DNA from: Allium sativum
Lineage: Eukaryota; Streptophyta; Magnoliopsida; Asparagales; Amaryllidaceae
DNA: 64,000 nucleotides
Reading direction: 5' to 3'
Assembly (NCBI GenBank): GCA_030737875.1
Contig: CM060910.1
Span: forward strand, 250,140,427-250,204,426
The notes beneath the pieces are model-generated. The model was not told the origin of the DNA, did not search any database, and saw only the letters and a list, made by a program, of their open reading frames with translations. The translations under genes were made by a program, and so were the position numbers. Positions 45,401 through 56,369 of this stretch are shown one piece after another (within the stretch, counting starts at the first letter, position 1; every line of letters begins with the position of its first letter).

Positions 45401-48063
45401 GATCATATTTTTAGTAATATTAAGATATAGCAATATCTTTAGAGAGACATTTTTGGTAGCTCATGTTGACACCAAAAACAACTTTTACTAAAGAAGTAAG
45501 TTTACGTTAGAATAATTCTTAGCTGGATTCTAAAAACTTAATTTACAGTTAAAATTGGTAGAAAACTATACTGTTAAATCTAACATTTTTGATTGAATTC
45601 AACATCAAATTTATGTAGACACCTCTATCAACTGAACATGTGCATCAACTATGGACTTATGTAGTGTGTAGTACTGATTAATGTATACTTTTTGATTAGC
45701 ATATATATTATACTCTCACAGAGCAACATTCTGAATCGCTGATTTTAGTTTGGAATTGCAGCTACCAATAGTTTACTAGGCTTTGAGTAAATAGCAATAT
45801 GGCAAAATGTTTCGATATTTAGTTGAAATTTTGCTGAATTTTAACAGGCCAAGTATTAGGTGCATTTGTTTTGTACTTCAGAGTTACCAAACAAAATTTT
45901 AAAGAACTTATCTACTACAATTTTTTTTTTTAAGTTATGTCGCAGATCTCTTTAAATCAAAATTTCTTGTTGCTTTAAACAAATCAACTTTCATTAGTAA
46001 TTTAGTCTATTTGTGATGTTAAACGCATCCTTAAAATTTTGTGGATTATAATGCAATGGAAATTCAATCGCCATGACGATAGTTTAAAGTTGAAACTCAA
46101 AATGCTGAATGATCGTGGCATCAAGTTGTTTTAATAACATGAACGATACTTTATTTCAAGCAAAGCACTCTTTTGATATCTCAGAAGCTCGAATCAATTA
46201 CCTTATAATTGCTGTCTAAAACGTCAACACTCTAAGCACGCGAACTAAATGTCCTTAACGTGTTTCTTTAAAGGTATGATTTATTGTTATCAGCAATCAT
46301 TGTCATTTTGGTGCTATCTGATACCTTTGCTCAAAAGTACATGTATATAATGAAATAATTAAATTTTATCCTTTTATTTGTACATCAACAATTTGTTATC
46401 TTGGAATGAGAAAGCGCACAAATATATGAATAATTTAGTGGTCCACTACCAGTAAAATCTAGGTCTGCATTTATCCATTTGGGATGTCCAACATAACTCC
46501 TTGTGGTATTTCAAAGATATTTCAGTGGGTGTATATAAATTTCATATCATATATTATATATTTGGTAGTCGCGGAACCGTACCTGCCTTTTATTTCTTAT
46601 CTATAGTTTTTAGTTTTGTAGTTCTCCAAATGGCGTAAATTTCTGTTAATATAGTTTATCTACAATTGAGATATTCTGCAGGAAATAACGAGATTGTTTT
46701 GAAACTTTTTTTTTTTTCAAAGATATATTTGAAACCCATGGTTAATGCAAGTATTTTCGATAGGTCGACATAAGGTTTTGAATTCGTTGAAATTTTCAAG
46801 ATAATCCAAAAGTTCATAAAATAATTTATAATGGTAATAGGATTATTTCTGTGAAATGTAGGCCGATTTTAATTTAAAATTATTGATAACAAATATCGCA
46901 TGGCTGATTTGAAACATATCTTTTATTTTGTTTAATTTTTTTACTATTAACATTAATTAGCAATGATATTTTATTTAAATATAATAAGAGTGGTACATCA
47001 TCCAAGCAGAATACCCGTATGATGATCTATGTTTTGTAACCATCAGAAAAAAGAAATGTCGACTTTCATTTTGTTTTGTTGACAGCGGTGATCATGACAT
47101 GTGTGTTCCTTTCACTGGGAGTGAAGCATGGACTAGATCACTTGGATATCAAGTAAACGACTCATGGAGGCCTTGGTACTTTCAAAATCAAGTTGCAGGG
47201 TAAATTATTGTTTCCACTTCCACTTTCTGACCCCCCCCCCCCCCCCCCTCTTGATATGATTCATAGGTCCTATGTGAATTATATTTTCATTTTGAGGATC
47301 CTTTTAGCATATACTGTTTCTTCTTTGCTGAATCTTCAGTATTCATATAAAGTTGAATATTTACTTCAGTCATTCAGAAAACCAAATTTGTGGAAGAGAA
47401 TAACACAAAGTCTTTGTTATGAGGAAAAAGATGATATATAGTTTTTTTTTTCCTTAAAACATTCATAGTTATTTGTTCATTGATTGGCTTCTCTGATTTT
47501 ACAGATATACTCAAGGCTATGCACATGGATTAACTTTTCTTACCGTAAAGGTAAAACTTTGGCTCTTATATACAACGAAGACTAAAAAACAATGTAGAAG
47601 AGGAAAATTTTAATATTGAACATTCATATACTGGTTCAGTACGAAGTGGCTAGCCGGAGTAAAGACCATCATAGTAGAGCCTTGTGTTCCATAATAATGT
47701 TGCTGTGCTTGACAAACACCACTGTTGGTTAAGCACTACGACTTTGGTACGATAATTCACAGATTCGATACCTGCGTTACATGATTCAAACAATTGGACA
47801 TGTAGTGACATGTAGTATGTAACATGTTATATGCTAGGTAAGACTTGTAGTACTAGTATATGCTACCATCTAAGGTCCTAATTTCAGAAAATGAAAATAA
47901 AATATTAGTGTCCTTAGATTATAGCATTATGATTTCTCACTAATTCACCATTTGTTTTCTCTTTCTGTCTGATTAACAGGGCTCTGGTCATACTGTTCCA
48001 GAATACAAACCACAAGAAGCACTCGCATTTTATAGCCGTTGGTTAGCTGGTTCATCAATCTGA
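42455..48063 (+). CDS. serine carboxypeptidase-like protein, SCPL20 type
   Basis: Fourteen exons with GT-AG introns join into 494 codons plus TGA: 42455-42591, 42684-42829, 42925-43001, 43310-43432, 43522-43624, 43720-43757, 43870-43971, 44233-44322, 44418-44657, 44896-44961, 45040-45158, 47086-47199, 47505-47550 and 47980-48063. Phases agree throughout. Residues 1-22 form a signal peptide (hydrophobic VLYVFFFL). The oxyanion motif NGGPGCSS is at 79-86, the nucleophile Ser180 in GESYAG, the Asp motif GDHD at 415-418 and His471 in GSGHTVPE, so the S10 family triad is complete. It should remove C-terminal residues from peptides in the vacuole or outside the cell. Overall wording ([24 protein letters not shown]) matches the SCPL20/carboxypeptidase-1 branch rather than acyltransferase members. 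Intron 11 is unusually long (1927 bp). Confidence 0.95.
45159..47085 (+). other. long intron 11 of the carboxypeptidase gene
   Basis: An AT-rich intron of 1927 bp between the codons for IYS, splitting Ser414 (AG|C). No frame or terminal repeat was recognised in it. Other introns are 78-429 bp and include T tracts (43230) and a C tract (about 47231-47248). Confidence 0.8.
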
Positions 48064-48170
48064 TTTGACCAAACAAATAGCAAAATCAATACAATAGTTC
48101 AAGATTTCTTTGACCTATTTGAAGTTTGTATGTAGCTATGATCATAGCAAATTACATATAGAAATGAATG

Positions 48171-48176
48171 AATAAA
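48171..48176 (+). terminator. poly(A) signal of carboxypeptidase gene
   Basis: AATAAA 108 bp after the stop codon at 48061-48063, in an AT-rich context. Confidence 0.6.
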
Positions 48177-48787
48177 TTCTTAAGTTTTGTCGTACTTGCT
48201 CTTATGCTATCAAAAGATGTTACAACGACATACAAATGTTGAACATACATTCAATGGAACACAATTCGGTTATACACGTTCAGTTGTTTTCATAACAAGT
48301 GTGAGGCTTTGCTCAAACATATATCGCTCGTTATAATGTTTTGTTTTGGATAATGTTTCATAGCATGATTATATGTACCATTGTTTTTTCGGAATGTTTT
48401 CATCCTTTTCTCATGTCTCACAGGGTTTGTAAGGAGAAAACTTGTTCCGATTTGTTTTCGGTTTCATGATTTAAAAAAAAAATGGTGACAAAATGATTGG
48501 GATGAAACTTGGCTAGCGTGTAGTGCTTGTTTCATATGATAATGATGTTAGTCCAGTAAGCCATGAGTATCACTATAGGCGGCCCACATGCACTATATGC
48601 CCTCTACTTGATTCGACATTAGGTGCACCAGTGATATATGCGCAGTGGCTTGGATTAAAGATGACTATGTAATTTCTATTTATATGACATATCTAGCATA
48701 ATAATTATACATGCATACTTATGTAAACACATGTTTTAACTGTGCATAGATCCGTTGGTTAGGATAGTTTAGCAGTTATGAAACATA
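48177..48787. other. intergenic
   Basis: No coding frame or repeat recognised between the carboxypeptidase gene and the Harbinger remnant. Confidence 0.6.
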
Positions 48788-48889
48788 GGCCCCGTTCGCA
48801 GTCCATTTTTGGCACGTTGGGCATTTCGTTGGCGTCCGACGCGTCAGACGCCAATGAGTTTTACCCCGTTCAAAAGAAGCGTTCGCCGA

Positions 48890-48944
48890 ACGTTGGAAAT
48901 CAAGTCGTTGGCGTCCGAGACGCCAACGGCTTGATTTCCAACGT
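48890..48944. repeat. 26 bp-arm hairpin in Harbinger left part
   Basis: Arms 48890-48915 and 48919-48944 are complementary except for one T/G pair, with a CGA loop. The arms include GTTGGCGTC and GACGCCAAC. A smaller one, TTGGCGTC/GACGCCAA (48829-48836, 48847-48854), and the palindrome CGTTCGCCGAACG (48880-48892) lie next to it. Confidence 0.9.
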
Positions 48945-49005
48945 CTCTCTTACTTGCTTATAAAACAAATAAATTTCCTTACCTTCTTCTTCTTCAACAT
49001 AAGTA

Positions 49006-50094
49006 ATGTCTTCCTTCGATTCATCTTCCGATTACGACGATAATATTGTTCTCTACGGGATTTTATTGTGTTTGAATGGCTGGAGAAATCATATGACTTG
49101 AATTAATACATCAGAGTTTACTGGATTAGCTTGGATCAACGACATTTTGAATGGTCACTAACAACGTTGTCAACTTAATTTTCGGATGAAAAGACTTTGT
49201 TTTCACTCATTATGTGAAAAACTACACCACCATGGTCTCTCGTCAACGCCAGAAATTTGCGTCCTCGAAATGATTGGAATTTTCGTTTACACAATGGCTG
49301 CTGGGCTTTCAACTAGACAACTTAGCGAAATGTTTCAACAATCAGATAACACAATTTCCGTTTGTTTTCATGCTGTTCTAAACGCTTTTCAATTACTCGC
49401 TGATGTTGTAATAAAGCCAAGGAATCAACAATTTCATACCGTTTCACATCACATCAGAAGTTCAACCCGATATTATCCTTATTTCAAAAAATGTATTGGT
49501 GCTATAGATGGTACACACGTATCTGCACATTTACCCGCTGATCAAATTATCCCTTATATAGAAAGAAAGAGGTTTGCAACTCAAATTATATTAGCAGTTT
49601 GTGATTTCGATTTACAGTTTACGTATGTTGTGGCTGGTTGGGAAGGGACTGCACACGATAGTAGAATTTTTAATGATGTTACAAATGATAGGAACTCTAA
49701 CTTCCCTAAACCTTCAGCTGGACAGTATTATTTGGTTGATTCATGACATTCACTACAGACTGGATATTTACCACCATATCGAAATATGAGGTATCATAAT
49801 CCGCATTTTCGTGACACCGTGGATCAACCAAAATCAGCCAATGAAGTGTTTAATTTCTACCATTCGAGTTTACGGATCACCGTAGAAAGAACTTTTGGAA
49901 TCTGGAACTTTTTTTTTACCATTCTGAGCAGTATGCCTACATATCGATTTAAAACTCAAGTCAAGGTTGTCGTATCTACAATGACCTTGAACAACTTCAT
50001 ATGTAAATATAATAGTGGTGACCCAGATTTTATGGCTTTTGATGATGATCCTGAAAAATCCTCGATCGGTACTTGGAGGAATATTATGCTATGA
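49006..50094 (+). pseudogene. PIF/Harbinger transposase
   Basis: One frame of about 362 codons starts at 49006 (MSSFDSSSDYDD) and is broken by stops at 49099-49101, 49159-49161 and 49744-49746. The longest open part starts at 49186. It has the DDE family pattern: LEMIGIFVYTMAAG and helix-turn-helix-like LSEMFQQSDNTIS at the front, then Asp in GAIDGTHV, Asp in WEGTAHDSRIF and Glu in VERTFGIWN. The third stop falls in the VDSGY-like motif. The enzyme would cut and join element ends. No Myb-type partner gene is seen nearby. Confidence 0.88.
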
Positions 50095-50195
50095 GAAATA
50101 CGACGAATAAAGGCACTGAAGGGTATCAAGAAATGACATTACTTCGAGATACCATTAGAGATGAGTTGGTTGTTGCTGGGCTACACTAATTTTAT

Positions 50196-50470
50196 TTGTA
50201 TCCGTAAATGTACTTGTATTTGTATCTGTAGTTGCAACTGTATTTGTATTTGTATCTGTAGCTGTATTTGTATCCGTAAGAAGGTTTAAGCATGTCAAAT
50301 CCTATCTATTTATATCTCATTTTAAAAATGCCACGCTCAGATACCACGCTCAGATACAATGCTCAAATACCCCGTTCGCAACAAAAAAACACATTCCCTA
50401 TTCACTACAGTACCACGCTCAAATACCCCGCTCAAATGCCACATTCATATACCCCGTTTCCGTTCGTCAA
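50196..50470 (+). repeat. short-word repeats in Harbinger right part
   Basis: At 50196-50280 TGTATTTGTATCTGTAG-type words recur. At 50328-50470 a 10-12 bp word with consensus ATACC(A/C)CGCTCA recurs about nine times with changes. Such subterminal words often bind transposase; binding here is inference. Confidence 0.7.
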
Positions 50471-50480
50471 GAACCCACCC

Positions 50481-50932
50481 ATAACTTCATGAGGTTGTCG
50501 AGCGCTAACAAGCTCTGTTGTGTACGCGTATGCATCTTTATTGCTGATCTAAATAGTAAATTGGACCTATGCATAAAATTTTGTTTCATTCTGCAACATT
50601 TGGAATAAAAGGAGGCATAAAAGGGGACACACCTGAAATGGGTTAAGTGTCATCTTGTGAAAGTGCGTGTGTGCATACACACTCATGGAATTCTGGTGTA
50701 AGAAAGCATGTACATGAGTTACATTTTGAAATATGCTATGCATCCCACATATGTAAGACTATTTGCATGCACTGACGTAGATAGGCCCACGGCAGAAGAT
50801 AAGAGTAAATTTAAAAAAATAAAACTTATTGTATCTATGCTTAGCTTATGAAGTTTAGTTTATTTAAAGCATTCCTAAATTTATTCTAAATAAAATTTCT
50901 TATTTTATTTAAACTTTTAAATTGTAGATAGA
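50481..50932. other. intergenic
   Basis: No gene or clear repeat. AT-rich towards the LINE end. Confidence 0.6.
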
Positions 50933-52120
50933 TTTTTTTTCTTTTTCGGAAAGAAGAATATAATATAACAAAAAGGAGAATCAAGCCATTATCCAACGGC
51001 TCACAAAAACGGTTTTCCATAATGCAGAAACTGTACGCACACACGAACAATAGAAATAACACAAACCACAGGAGAAAAACAAAAAAGGACTACGACCTAG
51101 CACAAGCAATGCACCAATCAAGGCCTAGGAATCCACAGCAGACGAACATCACAGCCAAGATCATCGATGAAGGCTCCTTCATGAGCCTATGAGTCCTCCT
51201 GCTCCCTAGGCTCCCGCAAATCTTGAGTGGCTAGCGCAGTCGGCGAAAAGCATAAAAAATACTGCTCCACCTAATGCTCCCAATGCTCTGGCTATACTTG
51301 CTCCAGTAAACCCTCCTAGGTTGGAGAATGGAAAGCACCATCCAGCACCTTTCATACATAGTCCAGCAACCTGCGACTCAGGACATGCACAACTAGCAAA
51401 CGACATAAGATCTGAGGTGGGGAGGGGGAGTGCGAAAAGGTATTAAGTAGGCGAACTCAAGAAACACTAAAGCAAGAAACCAACCAATACTTGCCCTGGG
51501 AGCGGCCGACAACGATGATATATCAAAGACAACTGCCAACTTTCTAGAAGGGGAACCAACGACACCCCTGAACGGCCTACCACGAAAAGCTAGGAAGACA
51601 TCGTTCCTAACTTTCCGGATAATGGTTGGAGGGTCCATGACCACATCGTCAAATACTTCCTTATTTCGCGAGCACCAGATATACAAGCAGATCACACAAG
51701 GAATTAGACGAAGGGGGCTCACTCGAAATGATTTACCGAAGATGTCTGACCACCAGAATCTCAAGAAATCTTCAATCGAGGTGGCATTACCTAGGCAACC
51801 CATCAAATTCCCGAAGTAATTCCAGACAGTCCTGACACAAGCCCCGAAGAACAACAAATGAAAAGAGGATTCAGTGCCACCATCACTGCAGCATCTGCAC
51901 CTGAATACGAACGGGAGACCGATTCTCTGAAGGTTCTCATTTATAGGTAAACCATTATGCAATGTTTTCCACATAAACAGAGAGACTTTCGAAGGAATAC
52001 AGACATTCCAAATGAAAGAGAAAAGAAGTAGGCGAGGCATAGGAGTCCTTACAGAATTCCACGCAGCCTTAAGCAAGAAGGGATTGTTGTTTTCTACATA
52101 AACAGAGAGACTTCGAAGGG
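50933..52120 (-). mobile_element. 5'-truncated LINE (L1-like)
   Basis: On the minus strand the element ends in a short A run (T tract 50933-50940 on plus) after a 3' untranslated part of about 450 bp. It begins abruptly near 52120. This fits target-primed reverse transcription with 5' truncation. The 5' edge repeats a 28-30 bp block (52094-52120 and 51969-51995), see findings. No flanking duplication could be identified. Confidence 0.75.
51393..52076 (-). pseudogene. LINE ORF2 C-terminal part with zinc-binding RT domain
   Basis: A 227-residue minus-strand frame. Residues about 25-100 match the zf-RVT domain that follows reverse transcriptase in plant L1 elements: VSLFMWKTLHNGLP, then CRCC with later His and Cys (SSFHLLFFGAC). 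After it comes IWCSRNKEVFDD, typical of the same region. The polymerase and endonuclease parts are missing through truncation, so no activity is expected. The 3' region after the stop (51206-51392) has a short open frame of no clear family. Confidence 0.82.
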
Positions 52121-52160
52121 AATTTTTATTTAATCCATTGATGATCTAAATATAAAAGCG

Positions 52161-52222
52161 CACGCGCGCACACACACACACATGTGTGTGTGTGTGTATG
52201 TGTATGTGTGTGTGTGTGTGCG
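52161..52222. repeat. (CA)n(TG)n microsatellite
   Basis: CA run followed directly by a TG run, so the two halves are complementary. Forms the left edge of MITE-like copy 1. Confidence 0.85.
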
Positions 52223-52223
52223 A

Positions 52224-52386
52224 CGAGTGTCCATTGACACTCCAAACAACGCTAGCATGGTCTCCTGTTTTCCACCACACACATTCAGTTTCTTTCTCCC
52301 TCCACCGGTTCTCTTTCTATAAATGAAAGGTGGAAATAAAGTGGCTAAAGTGGTGCTCCATTTTTTGGGTGTCATTGAACGCTACT
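52224..52386. repeat. MITE-like copy 1
   Basis: Starts GAGTGTCCATTGACACTCC and ends TTGGGTGTCATTGAACGCTACT, with AAAGGTGGAAATAAAGTGGCT inside. Its ends match those of copies 2 and 3. It sits between a CA/TG and a TA/CA microsatellite. No coding capacity. Confidence 0.65.
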
Positions 52387-52426
52387 ATATATATACATAC
52401 ATATATACTTACACACATATATATAT

Positions 52427-52504
<78 letters not shown>
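52387..52504. repeat. TA/CA microsatellite
   Basis: TATATACATAC words, then (AC)n of about 30 bp, then (AT)n of about 38 bp. Joins MITE-like copies 1 and 2. Confidence 0.9.
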
Positions 52505-52507
<3 letters not shown>

Positions 52508-52686
52508 GAGGGTTATTTGACACCTCTCTTTTTTCCTCCCTTTTGCACCTCATTTGTGGCCAAGTATTTATAGTTAAATAAGTTAGTGGAGGGAGGGAGA
52601 ATTAGTGGAAGGAGAGAGAAACGGGAATGTGTGGTGGAAATCAAGAGGGCTAAAGGGATGCTACACTATTTGGGGTGTCATTGAAC

Positions 52687-52687
<1 letters not shown>
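52505..52687. repeat. MITE-like copy 2
   Basis: Starts GAGGAGGGTTATTTGACACC and ends GGGGTGTCATTGAAC next to (AT)n. The ends are inverted relatives: the reverse of the right end of copy 1 reads AGTAGCGTTCAATGACACCC. The middle has TGTGGTGGAAATCAAGAG, shared with copy 3. Confidence 0.7.
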
Positions 52688-52725
<38 letters not shown>

Positions 52726-52867
52726 TACACATATATAAAATAATGGTAAAAATTTAGACAATCAATGTCAACCATTAGATCTTCTGAATTCCATATTTCA
52801 AATAAAGACAAAAAAATTCAATGGTCCAAAATTTATGTCTTAAATTTTGTGTTTAATTTTGCATCCC

Positions 52868-52900
<33 letters not shown>

Positions 52901-53018
52901 ATATATATATACATATGCATGCGCGCGTATGTCTCTGTGTGCGTGTTAGAGAGGGAGAGAGAGAGAGTGTGCGCACGCGTGTTACCCGTATAATGTATGC
53001 ACTTGTTATTTATATAAA
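52688..53018. repeat. microsatellites and spacer
   Basis: (TA)n(CA)n at 52688-52737, unique-looking AT-rich DNA to 52865, then (ATGT)n/(TA)n at 52868-52912 and a GT/GA-rich run to 52985. Confidence 0.8.
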
Positions 53019-53211
53019 GAGGAGGGTTATATGACACCCATGTTTTGGAGCACTCGTCTTCCACCTGAACCATGGACACTCACTTATATTAAAATGATGA
53101 GTCAATGAGAGCGAGGGAGTTAGTAGACGAAAAGAAAACGATGATTGTGTGGTGGAAATCAAAGACATTTGGGGTGTTGCAATTTTTGAAGTGTAGCAGA
53201 ACGCTACTCTT
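53019..53211. repeat. MITE-like copy 3
   Basis: Starts GAGGAGGGTTATATGACACCC and ends CAGAACGCTACTCTTATA. Shares GTGTGGTGGAAATCAA and GGGGTGTTG with copy 2. It differs by a short extra segment before the right end. Confidence 0.7.
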
Positions 53212-53286
53212 ATATAAACAATAAAAGTTGTGCAAGTACGCACACACATACACATATATTGCTTATACATGAAAATATTGATGATT

Positions 53287-53289
<3 letters not shown>

Positions 53290-53339
<50 letters not shown>

Positions 53340-53340
53340 T
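53290..53340. repeat. (CA)n(TA)n microsatellite
   Basis: CA run of about 33 bp followed by a TA run of about 16 bp. Confidence 0.9.
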
Positions 53341-55158
53341 ATTGTATTAACAATTAAATAAACAAAAAGAAATATGTATAAACAAGTGATATAAAAAAAT
53401 TTGAACCAAAACACGCAAACGCACGCGCACACACATAAATATATAAGTATGTATGCATTATGGTAGCAATGGTATTTTAATAAAATTATATGTATAAGTT
53501 CATTTATATATCTAAATATATATACATGTTAATTATGAAAGTAATTTTTTTAAACTTTTCTAAATCGCACGCATGAGAAAAGAAAATTTTAAATATAATT
53601 TTATTGTATTAAAATATATTTACATAACATAATCGAAATATAATAATATAAATTAATTTCATTCTACGTTATTAAAATTTTAAAATTTTAAAATGTCTAG
53701 CATGTTATTTTAAGGTTAAGAAAATTCTTCCAAAATTTTCTCAATCGTAAAAGTACATTTCATTAATTATTTATTTTGGTTGAATATTAAAATGATTTTT
53801 CAAAAATATATAAGAAATGATTTTTAAATTATTACTTTTCAGTTGAGATTTTATATGATGCAAAATTAGTTTTATAAGTTTAAAATTTTACTTTTATAAC
53901 ATAGTTTATTTTATATGAACTATCAGTTAGTATATTTATTTAAAAAATAATAAGGAATCACTAATAATTATTTAGGAATAATTTGTAGTCACCAAAAATG
54001 ATAATCGACGCCATGAATTTATAAAATGTAAGTTTGATTATTTGATATAATTAGTTAAAAATCATAAAATAAAAATTAATGGATATATATATAATAATTA
54101 AAAGATAATAATTAAAAGAAAACATATTTGATACTCCACACCATATTTGCATGAATTATTTATTAAACAAACACATATAACCATTCTAGTATGTGACAAC
54201 GTTGTTACCTATAAGAATCGTCACCTAACCAGTAATATAATAATAATATATATGAATAATAAAATGTTACTCTGGAATTTTAAATCTTATAGTACACTAA
54301 ATAATACCCAAACTAGTGCCTTAATTAAAGTGCACCTTGTACAAAAGATGAATTCTTCCTCCTTTGAAACTACAACAATATGCTAATCCTTGAATGGTAG
54401 ATCTTTGACTATATTATAGTTGTCGTATTTGTTGGGGTTATCAGCTAGCCATAAAGAAAATAATGGTAGCCAAAGAATCCTTTTGCAGTAAGGGTTAAGG
54501 CTCTTTTTACAATGGATGAAATAAGATAAACATGGATCATATCTCAAGCCAATTCTCACTAAACTAAGTCATCCAACATCTCAAATCATCTCTAATTGTT
54601 TAGCCACTCCCTATAAGCCATATTTGCTACCAAAATCAGCACCTTATTATCATGGGATAATATCCTATTTAAGATGAAATAAATATGATTAATTAAACCT
54701 AATTCAATTGCTTGTTGATATCGCATTTTGACTAATACATGTATAACTATTATATATGTAATATTTATTTCTCAAATCATATCCAAATCTTATAATTAAT
54801 ATTTCATAGATATCAATTAATTTAAAATGATTATTAAATTATTTGATTGTAAAAGAATTCACCATTTCGATTATGTGGCCCGTTGGGTGTAAGTTTGGTT
54901 AGCAATTAACGTCGATCTGTTTGAATGTCAATGTTCACAAGTTACTTATCAAGTGGTGTGAAATTTTGGCTAAATTTATCTATTACTTAGTTTTAATAAA
55001 ATTCAGTTTTACATTATTAAGCGTTATCCAATTATAACATTTATTTACTCCAATTTTCTTCATCTAAAATATAACAGTTTATATTTATGGAATCCGGTAA
55101 TGGTCATAATTCCAACATGTCAATAGTAAAATATATAGTCCAAATATAAAGTTCTTTG
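53341..55158. other. AT-rich intergenic
   Basis: Very AT-rich with many TATATA words and no coding frame of interest. The part 54400-54720 is less extreme (GCTAGCCATAAAG, CCACTCCCTATAAGCC) but I cannot assign it. Confidence 0.6.
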
Positions 55159-55179
55159 TTAATAATAATAGTAGTAGTA

Positions 55180-55219
<40 letters not shown>

Positions 55220-55228
55220 TAATAATAT
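55159..55228. repeat. (TAA)n / (TAG)n microsatellite
   Basis: AATAATAATAGTAGTAGTAG then about 13 TAA units. The poly-Leu frame on the minus strand is an artefact. Confidence 0.92.
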
Positions 55229-55604
55229 AGTTGTATTGCTTTGGCCAAAGATTTTAACTATAGCTTGAGTTGATAGTGATGCTAACCCCATATAATTCAA
55301 CAGACGAATCCTAACTTGAATAGTGCTTTATTTCCAATACTTCCACTTTGACCCAACTATAATAACTCAATAAACGTTATGCCATGATTTTACAATAATT
55401 AAAGTGGATCATTCATATTAAAGATCGAAATGATTATTAAGTCAAGAGGAATTATGTAAATCAGTCACCTTGATATTTTCTCTTTGACTATAGTTATATT
55501 AACCAATAGAAAATTATCAAGTGAGTCGTTTCATATTCATCCAATAACTATTAGTATGTAACCTTTAGGTTCTCCAATAATCACAAGTAATAAATTGTCC
55601 AACA
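55229..55604 (-). repeat. probable copia LTR start, minus strand
   Basis: On the minus strand a TGTTGGACAATTTATTACTTG start lies at 55604, followed by TTGGAGAACC and ATATGAAACGACTCAC words seen in plant copia LTRs. It sits about 330 bp after the pol stop at 55931, as a 3' LTR would. Its other end is not clear and may include the microsatellite. Confidence 0.45.
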
Positions 55605-55930
55605 TTTGGAGAGCATTATATAATTCATTCTCAACTTATGCATTGATATACAATCTCGTTGCATCTTGACTAGGAACATTTAAATTGATGTGTTTTAAAA
55701 TATTATGATGCAAATATTCATGTTTACGACTATCTATAACTACTGCTACAAACACAACATTTATGAAATTTTCTGTCAAATATATTTAAATTAAGTACTT
55801 AATTGTTTGTAATGCATTATAACAAATATATACCATAAAGGAAAACATTTTTATCGTGAGCAAGAATTAATTACAAAATTAATTAATTTGCAGTAAATTA
55901 TGGAAATGATCCTATGACATATACCTCACT

Positions 55931-56064
55931 CTAATTATGGAATCTCTCTTCCATACGTTTAATTAGCATCTCTAAAGTTGACCAAGCCAGGCTTTTAGTG
56001 AATAGATCTTTTTTGCCGTCCTTGATATCTATCCTTTACATCACAATTTACTTCTATTGATTCA
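55931..56064 (-). pseudogene. copia pol C-terminus (end of RNase H)
   Basis: The minus strand codes DLFTKSLAWSTLEML then a stop near 55931. DLFTKSL is the end of copia RNase H, where ADLFTKSLP or ADIFTKPL is usual. Upstream only IDIK can be read, so just the tail remains. Together with the LTR start at 55604 it marks the 3' end of a minus-strand copia element. Confidence 0.6.
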
Positions 56065-56140
56065 TGAGATTTTTGATTCACGAAAACAAAAAATGAAGAT
56101 CAATCGAAGAGTTACTTGGTATAATTATTTGTGTTAGTTG

Positions 56141-56324
56141 TGTTAGAACTTGTCAAAATTTATCCTCATATATTAGCACAAAAAAAAGCACAAAAGAAAA
56201 ATTAATATATATGTTGTATATACACAAGTGCCAAGACTGGCTTTTTTACCTTAACCAGTCGACTGGTTGAAATTGTACCAATCGAATGGTAAGGCGAAAA
56301 ATGTCCAGTTTTGCCTACTTGTGT

Positions 56325-56369
<45 letters not shown>

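Larger units (their letters stand above)
48788..50480 (+). mobile_element. PIF/Harbinger transposon remnant
   Basis: The left end reads GGCCCCGTTCGCAG, like PIF/Harbinger terminal repeats, followed by palindromes (48829-48944), the transposase pseudogene, and a right part with repeated TACC(A/C)CGCTCA words. A proper inverted right end (GAACGGGGCC) was not found: CCCCGTTCGCA at about 50370 is in direct orientation. The right limit is therefore uncertain, and no 3 bp duplication could be fixed. Confidence 0.7.

Noticed and set aside
51206..51406. Cys-rich 66-residue gene on minus strand
   Set aside because: Lies in the LINE 3' region, no family or promoter; treated as part of the LINE.
52130..53270. 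Small His/Thr/Tyr-rich frames across the microsatellite cluster
   Set aside because: Explained by CA/TA runs; no start, family or conservation.
55085..55300. Poly-leucine membrane peptide on minus strand
   Set aside because: Produced by the TAA microsatellite.
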